NCBI GenBank assembly: GCA_029891345.1
Contig: CM056995.1
Span: forward strand, 217,066,547 to 217,130,546
DNA: 64,000 nt
Reading direction: 5' to 3'
Origin: Dryococelus australis
Taxonomy: Eukaryota > Arthropoda > Insecta > Phasmatodea > Phasmatidae
In this document: positions 52,859 through 64,000 of the stretch, piece after piece
Position numbering within the stretch: position 1 is the first letter of the stretch
How the letters are laid out: each line of letters begins with the position of its first letter
Program-made: the position numbers and the translations under genes
Notes under the pieces: model-generated
What the model saw: the letters and a program-made list of their open reading frames with translations, nothing else
Told to the model about the DNA's origin: nothing
Database searches by the model: none

Positions 52859-55800
52859 TGGACACACTACCAGGCAGGTTCATGTGCCAAACAAATAAGA
52901 CTAACTGAAAACAAGACGATTAGTTGAGTATCTTGCAGGTAAGTTAATATTACAAATAACATTTTTGGTAAAACAATATGGCAAGTGTCTAAATTCTACG
53001 TCCTATAGAAAATAAGTTCTATAGAAATTCTTTTAAACTGAGAGTTAAATGAATGTTTTATGTAAATAGAGCGAATACTTAGCCCGACAAAAAAAAATAT
53101 CCTAAAATAAAATTCATTTCGTATGTTTAACAGACATTATGAAGCGCTCAATTAAACTATCGATGCACCTAATCGGTGGTAAGTAATCTCCTCGTAGCTA
53201 CAAGAGACCGTACGTTTTTAAACCCCGCCCAGGTAAAGGCAATAGCCAACAACGGGCCAGTTACTTTCTCCACATGCTTCTCTCATGACAAATCCAGTGA
53301 GGTGTTTTGAAATCGCTGGGAGAAAAGTTTTTTACATTCTTCGACCAATGGGAATGAAAGCTGGAGAGCCTTACCTTAAAGGGCATTCAGAATAGAACAA
53401 ATGCCTACACGCGAAAAGCACCACTCACGCCACTCGACGACCATATAGCACCGTTGCTGTGCGCGTCATGCGACCGTACTGCCTGCCACCCGGCCGTACT
53501 GGCCACGTCAGACATAACGTCGTCAGGCGAGAGGAGAATGAGAGGTTTCAGGAACAGAACATACACTGAGCAAGCAAAAGGGGCTTATCTGCGGTTGCCG
53601 CTGTCAGACAGCTCAATATTCTTTTTGTATAATTCTTCTGTCAAAATAGTTTATATTTACAATACATGGGGACCAGTGTGATTCAACACATGTCGTTACT
53701 GAGTGCTTTCACGAAAACATGGGATTTTTTTGTTTCAAATCTAATTGTGCACATGTATTTCTGATATTCCCTAATACATTAATTAAATTATTTTTATTGT
53801 TGATTAACGCAGAGGAAGTACGCGAGGCGCTTTGTTTTGAAACTGCACACTTGTACATGATAATTTCGGGATTAAAGCTGAAAAATTTGCTCAAAGTATG
53901 GGCTGAGTGATCTCTGAAACGATTCTAGTTGATCTGACAAGAATATATAAGTAAGCTAATGAATATTACACGCAGACTTGAACACATTTAAGTATGAAAA
54001 TGTTCAGATATATTATCTTATTACTACATGCATTATGCGACTCAATTCTGTATGATACTGAGACAGGCTTTCGAAATATTGTGCGACCTGTTAAGAAGCG
54101 ATATCCAGTAGCCTAGATGTGGATTCACAGTGTAATATTATGATATAGGCATGTCTGATGTGTCCCTGAACTGTCCGAAAAAAATATATTTTGTGGTATC
54201 TTTACAATGGGAAATCTGCGTGTCAGATTTTAAATGTTTTATCACAGAAAATCTCAAACTACCGCCAATGTTTAAATCGTTATAAAGTTATTTTCCTAAA
54301 ATACGAGAAAAAATTAGATCTTTAAATTTTATTTCATCAAATTTCTGAATTTCAGCACAGACTTAACAAGATGCTACAGACCACTTACATTAATGAACCG
54401 ATGTTACACAGATGCTTCAATAAGCGAACATTGATGACAATTTTACCCCAGTAAGGCTTCTTATATTTTTCAACATTGTTCTTCTACCTGTCTGAGTATT
54501 GATTCTAGTATTTAAATAAGCTGCGTAAATTGATTTGATAGTTCTTTAAGCGAACGTTATTTAATGGTTAGTTACAAACGCGTTCTAGACCACCTACTAG
54601 CTGTGATCAGGCGTCACTCATGAACTTTCCCTGTCATGAGATATATTAACAAATTGTTCAATAAATGTAATTAAACATTCCAATATTCTGCTAATGCAAA
54701 TTACTGGAAAGCTGCGAGATGGCATTGATGCTACACGACTTTGGTGTGTAAAATGAAGCCCACTCAGATTCAATTAAAATCTTTTACATATTTCTATTGT
54801 GTATAAATATTAAATCAATAATAAAGTTATCAAACTACAAAAGTTGGGTTCGGGATCATGGTTTTTTGCGAGATTATGAGTTATATTTTCACAATCACGT
54901 ATCTGTTATATTTCGTACAAAATATCTACAAAAGTAGTTATGCATCCAAGTTTGTCAATATTGTACTTGTTTCTATACTTGTACATGCCAAATTAGAATA
55001 TACTGATCTGCGATATGGGCACCATTACTGACACACTCGAACTGACTTGAAAATTTAGAAATTAAATAATTTGAATTGATGCTCAAGATATTGCAGGTAG
55101 ATTTTTTTTTTAGTTGTCAAATTCTCGCTAAATATAAAACGTTCTTTAAAGAAAAGACTATATATATTTTCAATATAAAAAGCAGCTATTCTATTTTGGA
55201 TTGAAATGTGTTTAACCAATAGGACACAAGCCCGGCGTGTTCATATAGGCGAACTAGTGTGCCAGAAACCGAGGGCGGCAGGACGGTCAACGAAATATCT
55301 AACATTCTTTACAGTTCGGCTATAAAGATTTATGAAATTCGTATAACTGATTAGATCATTATAAAGGTAATTTAAAGAAAATAATTTATGTGTATTGTCT
55401 AGTAACATATTTATTGCAATATATCATTGGTGGAGTGTAATAATGCAGGGAAAGCCTACCCGGTATGTATTTGAATAGTGTGTAAAGCTGAAAAACTGTT
55501 GACTCTTGAAAACGACAAAGCCTATTAATTTTACCGAGATGTGCAGTGAGATAAGATGTTCCAAGAAAGGTGTCTCAGAAAGCAAGATCATAGGATATTT
55601 TAGATTACATTTGCAAGTCCACCTTACAAGGTAATGTAGCGCACACATTTTGCACTCCTTTGTGAATATCTAACTAATTTATGTATTTTTCACACTTGTT
55701 ACATGTAATATTTTTACGTATGCAAATTTCAGTAATTTTCATATATTTATTTTATTTATTTTTCAACTGCAGGATTTCTAACTTTAGATGTACCAATGGC

Positions 55801-58800
55801 GTTATATAATGTTTGAATGTGTTAATTAGCTAGATTTTATTTTTTGTATTTCTATTTGGGCTATACTTATTTTATAGTTTGGTATCTATTGTTTGTGTTT
55901 CAGGGATTATTTATATTTGTACCTCCGTTTCGATACATTTTCTATGGTTTTTAGCACGTTAGGCCATTGGAGTAGACAGTTTTAGGTAATTTTAAGTTGG
56001 AAGCCTTCCGATTGGCTGGCAGGTTTAAACCCTGCGCTAGGATTGGCTGGCTATGAAGGATATGGTTAGCAGGCTCCAGTCTGTAAGGGAGATCGCTCTC
56101 TCCGCCATCACCATTCGAAGAGGTAGGATCTGTAGCAGGATGCTCGCCCGAAGTGGGAGAAGCTTAGTGTGTAAATTAGTTTTTAATGTGTCGGATACTC
56201 CCCGTGTTTCCTTTTGAGATTAAGTGGATTCCGCGATTAACATGAGTTGCCAAGAAACCCCTTTCGCGTAGCAGAACTAGGAGGTAGCTAGTATTTGGTT
56301 ACGACGCTGGTCCGTGAACAGGTGGTTCACGTATTAAAACGCCCTAAACACCGATCTGTATCTGCAGTGGGAGAAGACTTGTATCCTATCCTGTTCTTGC
56401 CTAGTAAATTTGATTCCTACGAAAGCAGAAACCTACTAAAGATAAGTACTTGTGTTTTACACTTTAGTAATGGCAAAACCCGTAGCTTATTTTTGTTCTG
56501 GATGAAATGGAACGTCATTTTGAAAAGTGTCAGGAACACTATTTCCAGCAGTCTTTAACTTCCGAAGCCCTAAGAAAGAGTTTGTTTTCCCTGAGCTTAA
56601 CGAAGTAAATTAATGCAAGATCTTAAAGATTGATCCAGAGACAGTATAATTTTGAAATTTTTAATCTTACGCTGAGCTACGAGCTATAAATATTAGTTTT
56701 TCACACTTTGTTAATGGGAATGAGGCATTTTAGAACGACCACTATCCAACGGCAGTTGAGCGTTTTTCTGAATTTCCTAGTTGATTTTGCCATCCAAGAT
56801 GTTCCAGCTTAATTTTATTTCAGCATTAGTGAATTTAATAGTAGAAAATAGCGATTTCATGTAGATTCTTTATGCTGAAACCAAACATGATGAGTTACGT
56901 TTTTGTAATACGTAGTCACCTCACCCTCTTACTCTCTGTTCAATGGCAATGATGTTTTTCCTAAAGTGACTACAATTAAGTTATTTCGGCTCACATGCAA
57001 ATGGTATGTGCACCGGCAGAGCTTATACGAGGTTTATAAATCAGAGTGCTTGCTACCTACAGCCAGTTGCTGTGACCCTTAGGGGAATATGACACGCACT
57101 TAAACTGGGGGATGCTCGTAGTCAGATGGCGTAGCTTTTAATTAAAGGCAACGTTTTGTCTAATGTCTTTATATAAAACACACTCAAAATACAAGTGACA
57201 CAACTCATACAATCTTTACTCTTGTTCGGGGGAGTTGTTTGATGTAATTAACTTTATCAGCCACGATATCAATATCTAATAATCTCTGCAGTAACTCACT
57301 GGAACAATATCACCTTGTTAATGACACCGAAGGCTGTTGGCAGAAGTGTGTGAATCAACGGCAACGGAACGCCCTCTTGCGGTCCATAGTCAGGTGGCAG
57401 CTGTCTGGGGACAGGTCGGCTACAGGCCTCCTTTTCCGTCCTCCGCGTGCGCTAATTACGAGACGCCGGATTGTTTTGAATCTCTGTTAAGTAATAATCC
57501 GCTACTCGTGTCCTCGTGGTTTCTATCCAAGTGCAGAAAACCGCTTCCTAGATCACGGCATCACCCCCTTGCTCGAATTAAGAGCTGGTCCCCAGCTCTG
57601 GGACAGACGTTTGGCGATGAATTACGGTAGTCCGGCCCCTGTGTCCTAGTCTGCTTCTTGGCAGCGGGATTAAGATTGGTTCTAGAGTCTTCGCTACGAT
57701 AGGAAATCAAATTAATAAGCCGCAACAAGGGAATTTTGGGTTAAGGAACTGCCTGGCCTTCTTACTTGCCGTTCCCAGGTTGTCTGCTTATTGTAAGTTA
57801 TTCAAATACAGATATGGTAGTGTGTCGTCTGATAGTACAGCTGGCTGCCTGAATTCAACTTTCGTGTGTATTATAAATACTGAGACACATCCCTTGCATT
57901 CAATGTTACTGATCATGGCCCTGAACTTGTAATTTTACTGGGTGTGCTTCCTCACTGGTGTGCGGCAGACGCAAACGAGTTTGCAGGAGCGAAAGCCGCA
58001 GCCTGCGTCATGTCCTAACGTGCCTAGCATGGCTTGATACTCTTTAAGGTCTCGTGAAAGTTTAAAATGGTTGACATTGCAACAAAATTTATTACTTTCA
58101 AATTTGTAATATTAGTGTCTCCGCCCATTACAAAATTTGTCAAGGTGAATACATCATATAATTATTTATGTTTTGAAAATTTATACATAGGAATTATTTA
58201 CATGTTGCTGAAAAAAAAACATTACACTTCATGTGATTAACATAGACAAATAAACAATATTTAGACTCTCAACTGTTCAAAAATACTTGAATTTACATGA
58301 AGAACAAAACTTAATATTTTACTTTGCACATTTAACCACTTTGCGATATATCGCATAAGAAATACTAATAAACTAACTACGGGAATGGTATGGAGTATGT
58401 AATAAACATAGATTTTATTATTCCCTAATTTATGTGTAAAAAGGTGTAACAACTGTTTCCCCCTTTTCTATGTTTCGTTACGATGGGACTAGGTGTCGCA
58501 AAGATTACTTATCCTAACACAGAATAATTTCTTTACACAAACATATATGGACATGCATTTCTGTGTTTGTATATTATTATTTTGACAAAAATCACTTATA
58601 CAGTATGTACAATATGATAGTGCGAAGATGTGCAAACATTTATGTTAACTCTGTATAATTGTACTAGAGGTGACTTTACTTTGCACAACTATGATGACTG
58701 AAATTAATAGTTTATATTATCTTTTTCTTCTTACAGCTAACAATTTAGCAATATAAGTAGTGTGTTGCCCAACATTTGTACTAGTTATTTGATTTGCATG

Positions 58801-59340
58801 ATTTAATTTATGTTTATACTTTATACAAGATATATCAGCTACATAAGGAGGCATGATAGGTGTGTTGTTTATAAAATATATTTATCATTTAAAAATTGAC
58901 ATTCACTACATTTATTAACTTGCTCGTTTGACATTTACTGAGCTTTGATAGAATAAAATAATAATGATTATATATACAAAATATAAATCAATAATTCGTA
59001 TTTGTGCTTCTTTAACTCATGGTTTTACAAATTAAATTACTTTGACTCTTAGGATATATGTTATGCCTTGTGTTCTCAAAAACTACAGCTGTACTGCTGT
59101 CAACTTATGTTTGGGGCTTATTAAATTTTTTTTGTAATCCCTACTGCTGGAAAATGCCTTTGTTTTTAAATGAATCTTATCTGCCATTTGTTTGATCGTG
59201 TTCATATTCGTGATCATGATCGGCCCGGCCGGGGTGTATATGTGTAATTATATGTGTTAAATAATTGGTTCGCCATTACCTTGTAACCTAATCGCTCGCT
59301 GCCCACGGAGCGTAGCTGGTACGCGCGCGTGACGTCACGC

Positions 59341-59405
59341 TTGCCTTGCCTTGCCTTGCCTTGCCTTGCCTTGCCTTGCCTTGCCTTGCCTTGCCTTGCC
59401 TTGCC
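59341..59405. repeat. (TTGCC)13 microsatellite
   Basis: Thirteen perfect TTGCC units after GACGTCACGC. The Gly-Lys-Ala-Arg-Gln repeat it encodes on the minus strand is incidental. Confidence 0.97.
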
Positions 59406-60126
59406 GTAGTCTTCGTGACCTTCAATCATCTAGTTACTCGTCCTGTAACACTTTCGTTGTGGATTAGCACTGAGGCATAACACTGTATGATAGTTCATGT
59501 ACCCTTGTTGAAAATAATTATATTTTCTATTTAATACATAATGCTTAGTTTAAATATACTTTAAATAAAAATCATGCTAAAGATATCAAGCTAACTTTAA
59601 TTATAGGTGGCGTATATGTACGAATTAATATAATTGCTGCAGTAGTGACTGTATCTTTCATTCTTCTTGGTCGTTAAATTATATCAAAATTTTAGTAATT
59701 TATAGATATTAAGAGAGTCCTTACATTTGAATCCCTATTCCTACTTGGTTTGGTGGGAATCTGAAACACTTTCAAATGTTTCCCTTACTGACGCTAAATT
59801 TTCATTTAGCATATAACAATAGTTTATTTTATTTATTCTCTAACCACGATATATTATATTTCGTGATAAAACCTCGTATAAAATGCTGATGTATTGAATA
59901 CACTAAACTATTGCTGCCTCGCAATTAAATTTATTAGTGGATTATAGTAATTAACTTTTTTAAGTACTCAAATTTATTATTTTGAATAAAATATCATTGT
60001 GTACAATCGAATCGCACAGTCGGGCGCATGTTTAGGAAACAAGAAAAGCGGCTAAAACACGCTGTGTTATGACAGTTGTCGCCGCCGGTAGCCTGGCGCG
60101 ACGCGGCCTTGAAACCTATTGCGGAG

Positions 60127-60140
60127 GGGGGGGGGGGGGT
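60127..60140. repeat. Poly-G run
   Basis: About 14 consecutive G following GCGGA. Length uncertain in any assembly. Confidence 0.9.
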
Positions 60141-60799
60141 GTACATTTGTTGAGTCAGCATAAAAATTAGGTTGCTGTGCCTGGTTCATCCTTGGAAGCC
60201 TCGTGTCGGCTACTTGCTACACAATATGCTACTTGAAATTTTAGTGTGTATACTGTACAAAACTAACTTAATTTTCACATAGTAATACTTAACATTTTGC
60301 ATTAGTAGTACTACTTCTTTGTTTTCTTGTTTTATTGCACTTAAGCTCTGTCTAAAATAATATTTAAACCGTTTATGCATTAATTTGAAATTATCACCTC
60401 TGTGCCCTGTTATGTTATGCTGCTAGTGTGTATCTTGCATAAAAAATTTCCGTTAGTTTGCGAACTTGTGATCACTCTCTAGGCAGCTGCCTAATATAAG
60501 TAAAAACTTAACTTTTTATAACTCTATATTTTATATTATTTTCTGTTAGAACACTCTAATTTAAGTACTTTCTTGCAAAATATTCTCAAAGAATTAACTG
60601 AAAAGTTACATTATTAATTTTGGCTAAAACACAGTTGGCAACCGTAGGCCTACATGTGTAATCCTTTGTTATTGTTTACATTTTTTAGTCAGTGTTCTTC
60701 CTACTCTTGTAGTGATCGTCACGATGTGTGTACGAATGGTGTTCGACCTTGATAATGACTAACTCTTGTGTGCTACGCAATGAAAGCTAAACTATAAAA

Positions 60800-61416
60800 C
60801 ATGTTATGGGCACAGGACACGACAAAAGAATGTCAGTGTTGTACTTGAAGAGTACCTTAGTCCACGGTGTCAAACGTCAGTTGACTGTACCATACATACC
60901 AGAGCAAAATGGGGTGGCCGAACATTCCAACAGGACCATTGTTGAAAAGGCTCGTACAATGCTACAGGAAGCAAAACTGAGTGTCAGATAGTGGGCTGAA
61001 GCATGAAACACGGCTGTTTATCTCAAGAACGGCTACCCCACCAAATCTGTCATAAACAAACACCAGAAGAAGCCTGGACTTGTAAAAAGGTGAACCTTTG
61101 TGACTTGAAAGTGTTTGGTTGCAAGGCATTGGTTCATATCCCACAGCAGAAGAGAACAAAATGGGATGCAAAGAACCAAGAGATGGTATTTGTAGGGTAC
61201 TGTGAAAAAACGAAAGGCTACAGGCTTGGATCAGGCAAATCCTCAGAAGATTTGTAGAGCAAAGGAAGTTATCTCTGTGGAAGACGAACCTGCTGGAAGT
61301 GACTTGAACACTCTGGTAAAGTTGAACAGAACCGTTGTACCACTCGCAACTGACAGAGAAGATTTTCACCCTGAGCAGCGGCAGCAGAAAGAGGAAGAAA
61401 GAAGTGTTCGATATAT

Positions 61417-61456
<40 letters not shown>

Positions 61457-63130
61457 TGATGTTTTTCATGGATGGCCACAAAGTTGTTATGGCCCATTGA
61501 TATGACACTGCAGAACTGAAGTCTGCAGTGGAACCAGAAACTGAAAGAAAATACCCAATAAGAGAGACACAATAAATCATTCCCTGAAATGGTAGCTTAT
61601 CATGCAGCTGACTCTGATCTAGATGAACCCAAAACTCTACAGGATGTGTTATTGTTAAAGGACAAGAGAAAGTGGGAAGTTGCTATGTAGGACGAGTTCA
61701 AATCTTTAACTGACAATGGTGCATGGGTGTTGGTCGATAGACCCAAAAGTGACAGTGGTTAAGAACAAATCGGTGTTTAAGCTGAAAGGAGGAGTCTATG
61801 GAAGTGTCATCCGTCACAAAGCCAGGCTAGTCGCCAAGGGTTTTACTCAAGAGTATGGAATAAACTATGATGAGACTAATTCACCAATTGTAAGGCATTC
61901 AACCATTCGCATTCTTTTCGGATTAGCTGCTGAACTAAACTTGGACATTATTACTTAGATGCAACAACAGTTTTTCTTAATGGTGAATTGGACCGTGATA
62001 TTTGTATAGAGCAGCCAGAAGGATATGTAGTTCCCAGTCAAGAAGATAAGGTTTGCCTCCTCAAAAACGGCAATGTATGCGTTGAAACAAGCATTGAGGC
62101 ATGGAATCAGAAACTCCATATTGCATTGTCTGAAATGGGGTTTAAAATGTGAGAACTTTCTGTTTACAGTAAATTGAATATGGAAAGTGTTATCAGTGCT
62201 GTATATGTTGAGGACTGTCTAGTATTCTCCAACTTGCCAGAGAAAATAACTCAAAAGGGAAATTATGAATAGATTTAAGTCTAAGGATCTTGGGGAAGCA
62301 CAGTGCTGTCTTGAACTGAGAATTCGGAGAAACAGAGTAGGGCGAAATTTATGTTGACCAGAGCAAATAAATTGAGGAAACGCGTAAGAGGTTCAGAAAG
62401 ACCAATTGTAAACCTGTAGCACACCTTTGGATGTAAGTATTGACTTGACATCGAAAGTGAAATTGAACAAAATTTGTCATATTTGCCTTACAGAAGTTGA
62501 ACAGGCTCACTGGTGTATCTTGCTGTGAACACTCGGCCTGACATAGCACACACAACTAGCGTATTGAGCCAATATAATTATAGCATGGCGAGACACAGGA
62601 ACAGTGCCAAGAGAGTGCTTAGATACTTAAAAGGAACTGTGAATTACTGCATTGTGTTCAGAAAGAGTGGCAAAGATGTTTCCGATTTCGAATATGCTGA
62701 TTGGATAAATGATAAGGAGACAAAGATCATATATGGGTTATGTTTTACCTCGTTGGTGCTGCTATTTCTTGGGAATCCAAGAAGCAAAGAACGGTGGCTC
62801 TGTCGAGCACGGAAGCAGAATACATGGCGATGGCAGAAGCTACCAAGGAGGCAATCTTCATGAGAACCTTTTTGATGGAGCTGTTCAGAAGAGATGAACC
62901 AATGAAGATATGGAATGACAATCGAGGAGCTCAAAAATTGTCGAATAACCCTGCACTACACAAAAGAACTACACACATTTATGTATGTGATCACTTTGTA
63001 CGAGATGCAGTCGAGGACAGGCAAGTAGTTTTTGACATTCTTCATACAAAAGAAATTGTGGCAGATATCCTAACCAAAGGACTCTTCATAAAATAGCATA
63101 AAATGTGTGTGAAGGGGCTAAGTCTCGACA
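60800..63130 (+). pseudogene. Copia-type (Ty1/copia) retrotransposon pol remnant, 5' truncated
   Basis: In order: the end of the integrase core (YIPEQNGVAEHSNRTIVEKA), integrase C-terminal region (DLKVFGCKALVHIPQQKRTK), reverse transcriptase (RHKARLVAKGFTQEYGINYD), a YVED box where copia RT has YVDD, YLAVNTRPDIAHTT, and RNase H (ISWESKKQRTVALSSTEAEY, then ADILTKGLF near 63090). Many stops and frameshifts and an (AT)n expansion break it. Gag, protease and the front of integrase are absent and no LTR pair is visible. Inactive; host of insertion unknown. Confidence 0.9.
61413..61454. repeat. (AT)n microsatellite inside the copia remnant
   Basis: About 40 bp of (AT)n between the integrase C-terminal region and the RT, disrupting the reading frame. 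Confidence 0.95.
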
Positions 63131-64000
63131 CGAAGGATAAAGGGAGAGTGGTAAAATACATTTGGCAATGTAACATGTAATACATAACCTAGGCCACCTC
63201 GTTGTGATATCAAGAATTTTATGTTGTGCATCACATGACCAAATATTAAATTATGTTCGTTGTTGGCTATATCTGTGATTCAGTTAGCGAGTAAAAGGAA
63301 ATTAATATTGTTCCAAAGAAATAAGTTTGCTCGACTATACTCAGTTCAGGACCCAGTATGTAAGATGCATAGTTACTCACCTTTGACAGCCCCACTGTCA
63401 TTACAGGCAAACAATTATTTGCCACACCAGCTGTGAAACATATTGTACATAATTATACACATACCAAGGCACTTGTTTAATAATTTTCAACTGAAAATAT
63501 GTAGAGGAGGGATAGGATAAAACGTGCATACTCGGAAAATGTCAGATGTGTTAAATCCAGCAAAAAAAATTATTTATTCAAAAATATTCAAATTCAAAAT
63601 ATCTGTTTTGTCCTAAGCTGGAAAAATCATTCAAATGATCAAATATCCCTCAATGGCAATGATTAAAGAAAGAAGTGGCCATGGGTAATGGTCATTTTCA
63701 AATACCCTCATGTGACATGTATTTAAGTCTGACTTACGCACTTTAAATAAACGTAGTCCTCTCAAAAATTAAATACTTTTTTCTGAACTAAATTAAAGAT
63801 AACTCGGTTCTCAATTTAGGTAAAACACTTGACTTCTCTTTCAGGTAAAATTATGGTTAAAGTTTGCTGAAGCTAGTATAGACACCTAGCCAATATGGCG
63901 TCGTGTAGAATGTTCTACGCCAACGGCGTAATATAGCAAAATCTGAGATGAAATAAATTCAAAAACTTGATGAAAAACAGTTCTTGTGAAGAAATACTGC
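63131..64000. other. Sequence after the copia remnant
   Basis: AT-rich. A purine-rich AAGGGAGAGTGG just after RNase H could be the remnant polypurine tract, with the 3' LTR after it, but no matching 5' LTR exists to confirm this. No gene recognised. Confidence 0.45.

Larger units (their letters stand above)
52859..60800. other. Gene-poor intergenic sequence
   Basis: AT-rich with short GC-richer patches (56.0-56.6 and 57.3-58.0 kb) that show no recognisable protein, RNA or TIR ends. Contains the TTGCC array at 59341 and a poly-G run near 60127. No gene supported. Confidence 0.65.

Noticed and set aside
59214-59429. Repeat protein with a GKARQ unit
   Set aside because: Encoded by the TTGCC microsatellite on the minus strand. 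No gene context.

Overview
This is a eukaryotic, almost certainly insect, nuclear window. It is AT-rich and dense in transposon remnants. One protein-coding gene, split into GT-AG exons, runs along most of it on the + strand. Long introns, tRNA-headed SINEs, Tc1/mariner, copia and Penelope fragments and many TIR elements fit a large-genome insect; a stick-insect-like polyneopteran is my guess, which the sequence does not prove.

The gene is an SLC22 / organic-cation-transporter-type major facilitator carrier. I place ten coding exons: about 6146-6221, 8799-8902, 10525-10679, 27161-27329, 29343-29484, 34220-34406, 36199-36327, 39881-40071, 45690-45823 and 49146-49215. Every junction keeps phase and the join gives about 450 residues, from just before TM2 to a natural TGA stop. 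About 100 N-terminal residues (start codon, TM1, most of the large extracellular loop) are absent. They would lie upstream of a 100-N gap (5629-5728) or be lost at a misassembled segment (5729-6145) that looks like a homopolymer-inflated second copy of 6755-7141.

Region by region: 1-5628 is non-coding with SINE and MITE copies. 5629-6145 is a gap plus suspect sequence. 6.1-49.2 kb is the transporter gene, its introns filled with: a SINE family with clear target-site duplications; a MITE family (here MITE-A, long form about 415 bp, short form about 240 bp); a second TIR element (MITE-B); an internally deleted mariner-like transposase (7138-7480); a mariner-like transposase split by a younger TIR element (24.56-25.99 kb); a 650-bp inverted repeat (30.25-30.90 kb); and Penelope fragments (31.6 and 33.2-34.0 kb). 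49.9-52.9 kb is a CACTG...CAGTG element that looks CACTA/EnSpm-like. 53-60.8 kb is gene-poor with simple repeats. 60.8-63.1 kb is a decayed, 5'-truncated copia-type pol.

No rRNA, functional tRNA, CRISPR or operon is present. The more unusual signals are structural: nested transposons whose insertion points can be read directly, a MITE ending 24 bp before a coding exon so that it probably supplies the branch point, a long intronic hairpin, and the chimeric sequence beside the gap.
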